Assembly (NCBI GenBank): GCA_019459455.1
Contig: JAIBEX010000017.1
Coordinates: 1-52,746 of the forward strand
From: Weeksellaceae bacterium
GTDB taxonomy: Bacteria; Bacteroidota; Bacteroidia; Flavobacteriales; Weeksellaceae
Reading direction: 5' to 3'
DNA length: 52,746 nt
Positions 44,664 through 52,746 of this stretch are shown piece by piece; the stretch's first letter is position 1; the number at the start of each line of letters is the position of its first letter. The position numbers and the translations under genes are program-made. Under the pieces are notes generated by a model that worked only from the letters and a program-made list of their open reading frames with translations, searched no databases and was not told where the DNA came from.

Positions 44664-45470
44664 CTACCAACCTCCGGAAGCTCCGCCACCGCCGAAACTC
44701 CCGCCGCCGCCGAAGCCTCCAAAACCGCCGCCTCCGCTACCGAAACCGCCACCTCCGCCGCCAAAGCCACCACCCATCGGGAAGGGGAAGAAACCTCCGG
44801 GATAGCTGCGTCGTCCCCGTCTCGTAAGGATTTCATCATCGTCGTCGTTATTGCCTTTGCCACCACGGTTCCTGAAGAGATAACTTAATATGATCATTAT
44901 GACAAAAGCCACAATCAGCAGTTCAAAAATACTAAGGCCTTCTCCATCAGATTCTTCCTGGACGATAGGCTTGTATTTCCCTTGAACAGCTTCCATTAAA
45001 GCGGTCGTACCGCGGTTGATCCCCTCATACCAAAGGCCCTGCTTGAAATTGGGAGCCACTATATAGTCAATGATCTGACCCGCAACAGATGCGGTAAGAT
45101 ACTTTTCAACATCGCGGCCCTGCTGTATGGACATGGTGCGGTCTTCCGTCGCAATAAGGAAAACAATACCATTGTCCTGTTCTTTTTTTCCGATGCCCCA
45201 TTTCTCTCCGAATTCCCACGCCACAAAATTGACATCTTCACCTTTAGTGGAAGGGATTATAATGACCTCGATTTCTGTAGAGGTGCTGTCTTCAAACTTG
45301 ATCAGTTTTTGATTCAGCTGGTCTTTTTCCGTCTCATTCAGAATACCTGCTTCATCATATACCGGGTACAGAACTGCAGGTTTCTGCGGAATTTTGTACT
45401 GTGCGGAAACAAAAAAGCCGGCACTGAGAAAGAGGATTATGAGGAAATTTTTAAGAGAAGCTGATCTCAT
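44664..45470 (-). CDS. TPM-domain membrane protein with Gly-rich tail (YgcG-like)
   Basis: 268 residues. A signal peptide (about 1-23, FFVSAQ) precedes a TPM domain at about 37-155 (VYDEAGILNETEKDQLNQKL … GIVFLIATEDRTMSIQQG), a membrane helix at about 180-197 and a C-terminal tail rich in Gly and Phe (GGGFGGGGGGFG). TPM proteins act in envelope or photosystem-related protein turnover; the function in Bacteroidota is unknown. It overlaps the previous TPM gene by 20 bases. Confidence 0.87.
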   Translation of the reverse strand: MRSASLKNFLIILFLSAGFFVSAQYKIPQKPAVLYPVYDEAGILNETEKDQLNQKLIKFEDSTSTEIEVIIIPSTKGEDVNFVAWEFGEKWGIGKKEQDNGIVFLIATEDRTMSIQQGRDVEKYLTASVAGQIIDYIVAPNFKQGLWYEGINRGTTALMEAVQGKYKPIVQEESDGEGLSIFELLIVAFVIMIILSYLFRNRGGKGNNDDDDEILTRRGRRSYPGGFFPFPMGGGFGGGGGGFGSGGGGFGGFGGGGSFGGGGASGGW

Positions 45471-45879
45471 TAGAGAGTTCGTTAGGATTTTGTCCCGAAA
45501 TGGGAAAATATTTTTTTAGTTCATAACCAGTTTCGAGCACCGCTTTTTGTAAGGGTTCAAAAAAATTGCCCTTTGCAAATTCAGACGTGATCTCATCATG
45601 AAGATGATCCCAGAAATACTGGTGAACTTTTTTGTGGATGCCCTCGTCGCCAATAATCGTAAGGTACTTTTGCTCAAAATTTACATGAAAGAGCACAGCA
45701 TTCCTTTCAGCAGTTTTCTCCATGCACAGCCTCTTGAAAACTTCAAATGCCACTTCAGCATTATCGTCCTCGGTATTGGAATCGATGTGAATCCTGATTT
45801 CGCCTGTGGAATGGTCTTCTGCTGTTTGAATGGCTTCCACGAGGGAAGCCATTTGTTTATTGGTCAGGAAATTACTCAT
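45451..45879 (-). CDS. TPM-domain protein, soluble
   Basis: 142 residues without a signal peptide. It has the TPM core (LVEAIQTAEDHSTGEIRIHI, AVLFHVNFEQKYLTIIGDEGI). It is a short paralogue of the membrane-bound neighbour. It starts 3 bases after the LemA stop and overlaps the next gene. LemA-TPM-TPM is a recurrent gene order in Bacteroidota. Confidence 0.85.
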   Translation of the reverse strand: MSNFLTNKQMASLVEAIQTAEDHSTGEIRIHIDSNTEDDNAEVAFEVFKRLCMEKTAERNAVLFHVNFEQKYLTIIGDEGIHKKVHQYFWDHLHDEITSEFAKGNFFEPLQKAVLETGYELKKYFPISGQNPNELSNEISFS

Positions 45880-45882
45880 GGT

Positions 45883-46491
45883 TTAGTTTGTAAAAACCTC
45901 AGGAGCCTGCTCCGCACCCACTGCCGCTTTAAAGTATGGTTTCTCTTTAAAGTTGGTAAAGTTCGCCAGGATATTGTTCGGGAAGGTCTTGATACTCGTA
46001 TTAAAATCCTGTGCGGCTTCATTGAACACCACGGTTTCGGCCCGGATGCTGTTTTCAATAGCTGTATATTCCCTTTGAAAATTCATATACTGTTGGTCAG
46101 CCTTCAGGTTAGGATACTGTTCCACAACTGCCATCAAACGGCTTAACGCACCACTTAACTGTCCCTGCGCAGCCTGGAATTTAGCCATATCAGCTTCGGT
46201 CATATTAGTTGGGTCAATGTTAATTGAAGTCGCTTTGGAACGGGCTTCTATGACCTTGGTCAGCGTTTCCTGCTCAAACGTGGAGTAAGACTTCACGGTG
46301 TTCTCCAGATTAGGAATAAGATTCGCCCGTTTCTGATAAACAGTTTCCACATTGCTCCATTTGGTATTTACAGTCTGTTCTTTGGTTACCAAACTGTTGT
46401 ATTTTGGAACGCCCCAAAGAAGGACTAATCCTAATATTACAAGCAACGCAATCCCGAGGGTTCCCGCGCTTAAACAACCTTTGTTTCTCAT
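45883..46491 (-). CDS. lemA: LemA family protein
   Basis: 202 residues. A single membrane helix at about 11-27 precedes a helical domain with YNSLVTKEQTVNTKWSNVET and RANLIPNLENTVKSY, then NPTNMTEADMAKFQAAQGQL and LMAVVEQYPNLKAD. It is first in the LemA-TPM-TPM operon. The function is not well defined; it is a membrane-anchored scaffold. A TATATTTG box at 46533-46526 lies upstream. Confidence 0.9.
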   Translation of the reverse strand: MRNKGCLSAGTLGIALLVILGLVLLWGVPKYNSLVTKEQTVNTKWSNVETVYQKRANLIPNLENTVKSYSTFEQETLTKVIEARSKATSINIDPTNMTEADMAKFQAAQGQLSGALSRLMAVVEQYPNLKADQQYMNFQREYTAIENSIRAETVVFNEAAQDFNTSIKTFPNNILANFTNFKEKPYFKAAVGAEQAPEVFTN

Positions 46492-46525
46492 AGTTTATTA
46501 ATTTATATTTAAATAATTCGCTAAC

Positions 46526-46553
46526 CAAATATACAAATTATGTGCTAATTTTG
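46526..46553. promoter_or_regulatory. Divergent lemA/folA promoters
   Basis: TATATTTG on the minus strand (46533-46526) and TAATTTTG on the plus strand (46546-46553) lie back to back in the 78-base gap. The folA start is only 16 bases after its box. The two promoters would compete. Confidence 0.55.
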
Positions 46554-46569
46554 CAGAAATATGTAAAAA

Positions 46570-47103
46570 ATGACGACTATAGTGGTTGCGATGGACCGAA
46601 ACAACGGAATAGGTAACGAAAACAAACTGCTTTGGCACCTGCCCGCAGATCTGAAGCATTTTAAAACGCTTACCTCCGGCCATCCCATCATTATGGGGCG
46701 CAAAACATTTGAAAGCATCGGAAAACCGCTTCCCAACCGCACCAATATTGTAATCAGCCGCAAAACGGACTGGTTTCAGGAAGGAATCCTGATCGTGGGG
46801 AATGTAAAGGAGGCCCTTAAATTCGCAAAGAAGATTGATGAGGATATCTTCATCATCGGCGGTGGGAATATTTACGGGCAGACCTTAGACCTGGCCGATA
46901 AACTGGAAGTAACGCTTGTTGATGTCAGTCTTCCTTCGGACACTTTTTTCCCTGAAATTGATCAAAAGGTATGGCGAAAAACCGGCGAAGCCTGTCAGGA
47001 AATGGACGAAAAAAATGAGTATGGGATGTGTTTCCAAACCTTTGAAAGAATTAATTCCGACAGCGGGCAGGTCGTGCATTATTTTCCCTCTTCAGCCAAA
47101 TAA
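46570..47103 (+). CDS. folA: Dihydrofolate reductase
   Basis: 177 residues. It reduces dihydrofolate with NADPH. TIVVAMDRNNGIGNENKLLWHLPADLKHFK, then GHPIIMGRKTFESIGKPLPNR and IFIIGGGNIYGQTL are diagnostic and the active-site acidic residue (Asp in LPADLKHF) is intact. It is slightly longer than the usual 160 because of a C-terminal extension. Confidence 0.96.
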   Translation: MTTIVVAMDRNNGIGNENKLLWHLPADLKHFKTLTSGHPIIMGRKTFESIGKPLPNRTNIVISRKTDWFQEGILIVGNVKEALKFAKKIDEDIFIIGGGNIYGQTLDLADKLEVTLVDVSLPSDTFFPEIDQKVWRKTGEACQEMDEKNEYGMCFQTFERINSDSGQVVHYFPSSAK

Positions 47104-47132
47104 TTTATCTTTGCACGATTAAAATCAAATCA

Positions 47133-47699
47133 ATGGACAAAAACATAAAAATTGCAGTTGCTGCAATACTGATTGCTGCCGGAATTTACATGATGTTCTT
47201 TACCAGGAATCTCGGTTGGGGTGTAGTGATTTTTCTGCTCTCTGCCGTTCCAATACTGTTGTATTTTAAAAATGAGATGATCCTGCTGTCTTTCTGGCAT
47301 TTAAGAAAGCAAAATATGCCCAAAGCGGCCGCCTGGCTCTCCAAAATAACGAACTATAAGTCGCAGCTGCATAAAACCCAGTATGGGTATTATCATTATC
47401 TCACGGGTTTGACCCTTGCACAGGATACCCCGGGAAAGGTGGAACCCTATATGAAAAAAGCACTGGAATATGGTCTCAACATGAAGCAGGACCGTGCAAT
47501 GGCAACCCTGAACCTTGCCGCGTCTGCAATCGCGAAAGGAAGAAGGCAGGAAGGGCAAAAACTTCTGGAAGAAGCAAAAAGACTGGACACCGCCGGTATG
47601 ATGACGGATCAGATCAAGATGATGAAGGATCAAATGAAAATGCCTTCCATGCAGAAGCATATGCACAATCCGCACATGCGACAAAGAGGAAAATTCTAA
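47133..47699 (+). CDS. Small membrane protein with helical tail, function unknown
   Basis: 188 residues with two hydrophobic segments (about 7-24 and 28-46) and a cytoplasmic helical part with TPR-like features (KKALEYGLNMKQDRAMATLN, EGQKLLEEAKRLD). The tail is Met-, His- and Gln-rich (KMPSMQKHMHNPHMRQ), possibly metal-binding. It is 29 bases after folA and likely cotranscribed. Confidence 0.65.
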   Translation: MDKNIKIAVAAILIAAGIYMMFFTRNLGWGVVIFLLSAVPILLYFKNEMILLSFWHLRKQNMPKAAAWLSKITNYKSQLHKTQYGYYHYLTGLTLAQDTPGKVEPYMKKALEYGLNMKQDRAMATLNLAASAIAKGRRQEGQKLLEEAKRLDTAGMMTDQIKMMKDQMKMPSMQKHMHNPHMRQRGKF

Positions 47700-47720
47700 T
47701 CGAAACAGACTTTACGAAGA

Positions 47721-47750
47721 AACGCACCGACATCCGGTGCGTTTTTTTTT
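47721..47750 (+). terminator. Terminator of the folA operon
   Basis: AACGCACCG (47721-47729) pairs with CGGTGCGTT (47735-47743) over a 5-base loop, followed by T residues. Confidence 0.88.
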
Positions 47751-47756
47751 TGAAAA

Positions 47757-50700
47757 TTACTCCTCAAAAATGTTCCCCATCCTGTTTTTTACAAGGAGCC
47801 AGCTCGTGTACTGTACAACGGTCTGGGAACCGAATTCGCGCCATTGAAGGATATACCAGTAGGTCCCGGTGCTTACATGCCGCGTCGGTGACACTTTTCC
47901 GTCCCACCTGAAGCGGTTTGCAGGGGTCCCTCTGAAGACTTCCGCCCCGTAACGGTCAAAAATCCTGAAAACCACATCCTCTTTGGTAAGCAATTCAGAA
48001 TAGTCGATTGCATCATTAATACCATCGTCGTTCGGAGTGATGGCGTTGATGAGGTTGATGAGAGCAAACTGTTTCGTGATAATTTCGCAGTCTTTGGAAT
48101 CTTTTACGTAAACGGTGTAAGTCCCCCGGACAAGACCGGTAAAGACATTAGAGGATTGCCAGGTCATGCCGTCGATCGAATACTGATAAGGCGGCGTGCC
48201 CCCGGTTACCGTTATCGTAACGGTATCATCTTTAATATCAATTGCGGTGATTACAGGAAGTTCAGCTGCGGTAATGGTTACAGTTTGTCTGTATCTGCAA
48301 CCGTTGAAAGTAAGGTCTACCCAGTAGGTCCCGGTACCAACGGTGATTGTTTGCGAAGTGGCTCCCGTACTCCAAAGATAAGCTTCAAAATTAGGTCCTG
48401 CATCCAGAACGGTAGTGGCGTTCGTACAAATCACCAAGTCCTGCAGGGTGTCGGAAGCTTTTGGTGTCTTTATGGTAATCAATACGGTACCGATTGACGG
48501 ACAGGCACCGGATTTTTCGAATCTGATATAGATGATCTGGCTGTTATTGACGTTTACCGGATTTGTAAGGGGATTTACGTCGTTCTGGGCATCAGCCAGA
48601 GTTGCATGGAAGGTCGCGGTAACCAGCGGATCGGTGGTGTAAGAGGTCAAAAAAGCCGCAAGATTAACCTCTTTTATCCCGTCAAAGTCGTCATCACAAA
48701 CAGTCTGTATGGTCGAATTGACGAGTAGGGGAATAGGCGTACCGAAGATAAAGTTCAGGGCCTTTATTACAGGTGCGCAACCGTCCGGAGAATCCACCCG
48801 AATGTAGATGGTTGTGTTTGCGCTGTACGTCCAGTTGTTGGCAAGCGTATTGGTATTGCCCGCGGTGGCGTCAGTGATATTTGCGTAATAGCGGACGTTA
48901 AAATAGGCGGCATTCGTAAGGATTTGTGGCGTGATGGTGCTCAAGCTGATTTCAACTGCACCATCCACATTGTCATCGCAGAAGGTTCCGGTATAGTCCG
49001 CTACCGTCGCGAGTGGGAAAAGGCCGAGAATGATTTGGGCAATGCTCTTACAGCCTTCAGGAGATTTTACGACTGCGAATACAATGGTTCCCGGAGCAGC
49101 AGTATAAGCAGCGGGATTGGAAATTAGGGCTCCCGGATTTTCATTTTGAGCATCAGCAAGAGTAGGATAATAAGTAAGGGTTACCGGACTCTGCGTGGTG
49201 ACGTTTGCGGATGAAAGATTGTACGTTCCCTGACCGTTCACGTTGCAGGCATTAAGCGTTACGTTATTTACTGCAATCTGAGCAATGTTAATGGTGACTG
49301 TCACGGTTTCACACTCCGGGAAATCCGGATGGTTACCGCAGAAGGTGTACGTAAAAGTGTCCGTTGCCGTAACCCCTGGATTAGTTGCGGCGTATGTGAT
49401 CTGTCCTGTGGCAGGATTCACGGTTACTGTTCCGAGTGTTGGCTGCACGGTAATGGCCACGGTGGACGGAAGTACGGTTTGAGGAATGGTTACCGCCGAA
49501 AATGCAGGGGTGATATTCTGTGAAACGCAGATGTTATAAACTGCGGAAGAGTTGACCATGCATTTCTCCACTTTGTATTGGGTAGTGACGAGAGGCGCGC
49601 ATGAACCCATTGTGACGGAGGCAGTATAGTGTCCCGGCTGGGTAGGAATGATTGCCGGCAAAGTTGCACCCGGAATTAAAGTTCCGTTCACGAACCACTG
49701 GTATGAATCGTAAATGATGGGATCTACGGTCAGGTTAAGTCCGGGAATACAGGCAGTACCGGAAGTAACAATTACTGGTTGTGTTGGAAAACCGGCAAAG
49801 AAACCGCCATAGCCCACCGCATCGCTCCCCGCATTAATACCTGCAGTGATTGCTTTATTGGAAGTCACCGTAATGTTTCCTGTAACGTTGGGAATGCCGT
49901 AGGTTACCCAGTTGGCTGTTCCTGTCATTCCGAAAGGTCCTGTTCCGGCAGGTGGCGGGACTCCGTTAACAAGTACGTTTGCACCCGCTTCAGTAATAAG
50001 ATTGAGCTTCGTAGGGACATTTAGGATTCCGGTAGGATTTCCGTTGGAGAATACCTGATTTTCATCGATCAGACCCAATTCGTCTATCTGCTTCGGAAGG
50101 TAACAGTTCAGCGCAGGAATGAAGTTGAATCCTCCCGTTGCCAGCGTATTTCCGCCGCTGTCAATTCCTGAAAGCAGCTGGTATACGTAAGCATTATGTG
50201 TAGTCGAAATGTATAGGTTGTAATGATTGGTGCCCTGTAGTACATATTTTGTATCCGGAACGACATAGTAGTCACCTTCGTTCAGTATCGCGGCGGGCAC
50301 TGTTTCGTTGTTCAAAAAGACCTGGGTGTTGCTCTGTATCGCCACGATTACGGCTCCTTCCATATTGCTGCCAATGCTTCCGTTTCCCTTTACCAAAGCA
50401 AAATTATTACCCAGATGGGTGGTGGGAATGGACTGGTCCATCAGGATATCCGAACTCAGCGGATGCGGACCGGCGTACTGACCGTTAAAATTTCCATTGG
50501 TTACATTTATGGGTTTTGTTGCCATGATCTTGCTTCCTATAAAACTGTCGGAGTTCACCGCAAGGTCGCCCAATCCTTCAATGATATAGGACTGTCCTTT
50601 GTTAAGCGTGAAAGTGAGGGTAGGGTTTGTGGCGCCGGTAGTTCCGTTGGAGAACTGGACGGTCGGAGCGTAACCTGAAACGGTCACGGAGGTATTATCT

Positions 50701-51176
50701 TCCGTAGCCAGGATACTCGTCATGAAATTCAGAATGGGATTGGTTACGGTAATGGGCGCCATGGCGGTATAGAACGTTGTTCCGGTAGAGGAAATTCCTT
50801 TAGAGGTTACGATTTCGCCATGATTATAAACGGAAAACCTTAGATTGGCATAGAAGGGAAACTCTGCTTCTACATGCAACCCTTTCGTGATGGGAGTAAA
50901 AAGGTCCGCCTGCAACGTAGTGATGATATACTCCCGCAGGACATCAAATTTCTGTGGACTCCCTTTGCTGATGGTTACCGTACCGATGAGGATATTGTTG
51001 TTGTAGATGTTTACCGGAAAAGGAATGGTCCTGTTGGTCGATAAATATATTTTTTGGAATGGGTTTGGGTTGCCGGTCCTGTCTACCATAGGTGCAAACC
51101 AATGCTCCCTGTCCAGCTGTGAAAACATCATGGAGAACATCAGAAATACAAGAAAAACAGATAGAATTTTCTTCAT
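47757..51176 (-). CDS. Giant T9SS type B surface protein with IgGFc-binding-like domain
   Basis: 1139 residues from ATG 51176 (a longer reading precedes the signal peptide MKKILSVFLVFLMFSMMFS). Residues about 30-470 resemble the IgGFc-binding-protein N-terminal domain (AITAGINAGSDAVGYGGFFA). Several Ig-like and cadherin-like domains follow (for example TYYPTLADAQNENPGAL and a repeat at about 765-840). The end (NAITPNDDGINDAIDYSELL … FDRYGAEVFRG … TGTYWYILQW) is the gliding-motility-associated type B sorting domain. It is a paralogue of the next gene. Confidence 0.87.
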   Translation of the reverse strand: MKKILSVFLVFLMFSMMFSQLDREHWFAPMVDRTGNPNPFQKIYLSTNRTIPFPVNIYNNNILIGTVTISKGSPQKFDVLREYIITTLQADLFTPITKGLHVEAEFPFYANLRFSVYNHGEIVTSKGISSTGTTFYTAMAPITVTNPILNFMTSILATEDNTSVTVSGYAPTVQFSNGTTGATNPTLTFTLNKGQSYIIEGLGDLAVNSDSFIGSKIMATKPINVTNGNFNGQYAGPHPLSSDILMDQSIPTTHLGNNFALVKGNGSIGSNMEGAVIVAIQSNTQVFLNNETVPAAILNEGDYYVVPDTKYVLQGTNHYNLYISTTHNAYVYQLLSGIDSGGNTLATGGFNFIPALNCYLPKQIDELGLIDENQVFSNGNPTGILNVPTKLNLITEAGANVLVNGVPPPAGTGPFGMTGTANWVTYGIPNVTGNITVTSNKAITAGINAGSDAVGYGGFFAGFPTQPVIVTSGTACIPGLNLTVDPIIYDSYQWFVNGTLIPGATLPAIIPTQPGHYTASVTMGSCAPLVTTQYKVEKCMVNSSAVYNICVSQNITPAFSAVTIPQTVLPSTVAITVQPTLGTVTVNPATGQITYAATNPGVTATDTFTYTFCGNHPDFPECETVTVTINIAQIAVNNVTLNACNVNGQGTYNLSSANVTTQSPVTLTYYPTLADAQNENPGALISNPAAYTAAPGTIVFAVVKSPEGCKSIAQIILGLFPLATVADYTGTFCDDNVDGAVEISLSTITPQILTNAAYFNVRYYANITDATAGNTNTLANNWTYSANTTIYIRVDSPDGCAPVIKALNFIFGTPIPLLVNSTIQTVCDDDFDGIKEVNLAAFLTSYTTDPLVTATFHATLADAQNDVNPLTNPVNVNNSQIIYIRFEKSGACPSIGTVLITIKTPKASDTLQDLVICTNATTVLDAGPNFEAYLWSTGATSQTITVGTGTYWVDLTFNGCRYRQTVTITAAELPVITAIDIKDDTVTITVTGGTPPYQYSIDGMTWQSSNVFTGLVRGTYTVYVKDSKDCEIITKQFALINLINAITPNDDGINDAIDYSELLTKEDVVFRIFDRYGAEVFRGTPANRFRWDGKVSPTRHVSTGTYWYILQWREFGSQTVVQYTSWLLVKNRMGNIFEE

Positions 51177-51236
51177 GTTTGATATGGATGTCATACAAAT
51201 TTATGAATTTATATCAAACATACTCAGAATATTAAA

Positions 51237-51260
51237 CAAAAAACACGGCGTGAGCCGTGT
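51237..51260 (-). terminator. Terminator between the two type B genes
   Basis: ACACGGC (51243-51249) and GCCGTGT (51254-51260) form a hairpin; on the minus strand it is followed by T6. It ends transcription of the right-hand gene before the next begins, so they are separate units. Confidence 0.85.
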
Positions 51261-51285
51261 TTTATTAAATATTTTGAATAAAATT

Positions 51286-52746
51286 TTATTCTCTGTTTTT
51301 CACCAGGATCCAGCCTTTGTACATGACCGGTGCCTTGGTTCCGTCGGGTTCTGTCCAGGTAATGTGGTACCAGTAAGTTCCGGTAATCACTTTCTTACTT
51401 GCAAACCTTCCGTCCCATTTATAGTCGTTGTTTTTATCGGCCAAATGAACGCGGTTTCCATATCTGTCATACACGGAGAAGGTAAGGTTTTCCTTGTAGC
51501 GCAGTGCAGAGTAGTCCACATAATCATTAATACCGTCAGCGTTTGGTGTAATCACGTTGATGAGGTTCGGCACGGTGATCTCAACCGAAATTGGCTCACA
51601 GTCGAAGGCATCTTTCACATAAAACGTGTTCTGACCTCTTGGCAGCTCCGTAAAGACATTGGAATCCTGCCAGTTGATTCCGTCAATGGAATATTGGTAA
51701 GGAATCTGTCCTCCGGTAACGGTAAGGGTTACGGTGTTGTTGCTGATGTCAATGTTCGTTATGATTACTTCCGGTGCCTTGTTCACCTTAACGGTCTGTT
51801 TGGTTTCACATCCGTCGGTAGTGAGGATTACCCAGTATTCACCTACACCCACGTTGGAGATGGTCTGTGTAGTTGCTCCGGTGCTCCATTCGTAAGCTTC
51901 AAATCCGGGTCCAGCATCCAGGGTGGTTCTGTCTTCAATACAGATCACTTTGTCCTGTAAAACGGTGGAATACTTCGGTGGGATCACCGTAAGGGTGATC
52001 TTGGCGATATTGTAACATCCGTTGGCGTTGTACACCCTCACATACACCGTGGTGCTGGTGGTAACGTAAACAAAAGGATTCTGGATTTCGTTCGTGTTGT
52101 TTTCAGCATCGGCCATGGAAGGGAAATAATCCTTTGTTGCTCCCAGTCCACCTCCAACGTTGGCGGTTGTAAGGTCGAACTCTGCTGTTGCGGGCGCATC
52201 TACAATGAAGCATGATTCCAAAACTGCATCGTTCACCTGTGGCTGCGCGTAGAACAGCAGGGTTATTTTCGAATAATCCACACAACCTTCCGGGGTGATC
52301 ACTTTCACAAAAACATTTCCAGCTGCGGAGACATAAGCTGCCGGGGTCAGGATTTCGTTTGTTCCGTTCTGTGCGTCGGTGAGAGTTGGGTAATATTTTT
52401 TGACTACTGGACTATAGGTGGTCACATCTGCCGTTGTAAGGTCGTAGGTTGCCACGCCGTTGTAAGGACAGGCGGTAATGGTATCATCATAGGTCTCCAG
52501 TAAAACGACATTGATGTTCACCGTTACGATCTCACTGTCAAAGAAGACCGGAACCGTACTTTGGAATTCATAGGTAAAGGTATCGGGACCTAAATAACCA
52601 ACCGCCGGCGTATAGGTAATTGTTCCGGTAAGGTTATTAACCGTTGCGGTACCATTTGCCGGTGGAGAGGTGATTATAATTGAACCGAGGTTCAGTGGCT
52701 GCGTTGAATTGGAGAAAGCAACCGTAAAGGTCTTTCCGCCACACAC
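51286..52746 (-). CDS. T9SS type B surface protein, 5' end outside the window
   Basis: 486 residues of a protein open to the window edge, so the N-terminus is missing. It has cadherin/Ig-like domains with repeated units (TYDLTTADVTTYSPVVKKYY and a second near 196) and ends in a type B sorting domain (NVITPNADGINDYVDYSALR … YDRYGNRVHL … TGTYWYHITW). The layout and the last about 230 residues are closely related to the left neighbour. The two are a tandem pair. Confidence 0.85.
   Translation of the reverse strand: MCGGKTFTVAFSNSTQPLNLGSIIITSPPANGTATVNNLTGTITYTPAVGYLGPDTFTYEFQSTVPVFFDSEIVTVNINVVLLETYDDTITACPYNGVATYDLTTADVTTYSPVVKKYYPTLTDAQNGTNEILTPAAYVSAAGNVFVKVITPEGCVDYSKITLLFYAQPQVNDAVLESCFIVDAPATAEFDLTTANVGGGLGATKDYFPSMADAENNTNEIQNPFVYVTTSTTVYVRVYNANGCYNIAKITLTVIPPKYSTVLQDKVICIEDRTTLDAGPGFEAYEWSTGATTQTISNVGVGEYWVILTTDGCETKQTVKVNKAPEVIITNIDISNNTVTLTVTGGQIPYQYSIDGINWQDSNVFTELPRGQNTFYVKDAFDCEPISVEITVPNLINVITPNADGINDYVDYSALRYKENLTFSVYDRYGNRVHLADKNNDYKWDGRFASKKVITGTYWYHITWTEPDGTKAPVMYKGWILVKNRE

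Noticed and set aside
44649-44888. Ala/Thr-rich plus-strand frame
   Set aside because: Reverse complement of the Gly-rich tail of the TPM protein, an artefact of low-complexity codons.
47721-47750. Terminator also serving the minus-strand type B gene
   Set aside because: The A-rich flank needed for a T run on the minus strand is weak, so only the plus-strand direction is claimed.
51007-51960. A 317-codon open plus-strand frame across both type B surface genes
   Set aside because: It is antisense to two well-supported genes and reads through the terminator hairpin between them; its protein lacks any domain signature. Long antisense frames are expected in this codon usage.
1-52746. CRISPR array, tRNA, rRNA, transposase or integrase
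   Set aside because: No regularly spaced repeats, cloverleaf-like runs, rRNA motifs or DDE/tyrosine recombinase signatures were recognised on reading; a dedicated tRNA and repeat scan would be decisive.

Overview
The window is a chromosomal segment from a member of the Bacteroidota, most likely family Weeksellaceae in the Chryseobacterium group. Four things point there. It carries many type IX secretion (T9SS) substrates with C-terminal sorting domains and a PorV-like outer membrane protein. It has many promoters of the Bacteroidota form (TTG, about 19 bases, then TAnnTTTG). It has the flavobacterial ribosomal gene order rplM-rpsI-rpsB. It has two copies of a small Cys-containing domain that I associate with Chryseobacterium. 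Base composition is moderate, by eye in the 40s percent G+C. No rRNA, tRNA, CRISPR array, transposase or integrase was seen.

Layout. 0-6 kb (minus strand): a lipoprotein, MazG-type pyrophosphohydrolase, a possible 26-residue ORF, aroA, an SDR oxidoreductase and an Omp85 barrel, probably one operon. 6-9.6 kb (plus): ribosomal protein bL31 type B, a GlmU-like sugar-nucleotide enzyme, guaB and a coupled lipoprotein. 9.6-14.1 kb (minus): a T9SS protein with a secreted tail-collar protein, a DUF4407 membrane protein, ruvC and a fatty acid desaturase. 14.2-19 kb (plus): a truncated copy of a padR promoter and start, a lipoprotein and a T9SS M64 metallopeptidase, then intact padR, two related membrane proteins and an MBL-fold hydrolase. 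19-26 kb (mostly minus): a serine hydrolase, a zinc-motif membrane protein, a debris copy of the MBL gene 3' end, an unknown secreted protein and fused isobutyryl-CoA mutase icmF. 26-29 kb: rplM, rpsI, rpsB with structured leaders, and trmB. 29-38.4 kb: secreted or lipid-anchored proteins, an M3 peptidase, an A+T-rich patch with gene debris, a frameshifted DUF4919 gene, a DPP IV-type peptidase and a PAP2 phosphatase. 38.6-47.7 kb: YceI, YgiD, a PorV-like protein, an EamA transporter, a KefC/KefF-type pair, a LemA/TPM group and folA. 47.7-52.7 kb: two tandem T9SS type B giant surface proteins, the second cut by the window edge.

The most unusual point is at 14.2-16.4 kb. The promoter and first 12 codons of padR occur twice as direct repeats about 2.06 kb apart. 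The upstream copy is cut off after codon 12 and now sits in front of the lipoprotein-metallopeptidase pair. This looks like promoter capture that would place a secreted protease under PadR control. Other points of interest: a KefF-like gene whose apparent ATG lies inside its own promoter, structured leaders upstream of rplM and rpsB, a 20-base perfect palindrome, and several gene remnants. Much of the window is ordinary housekeeping and envelope content.
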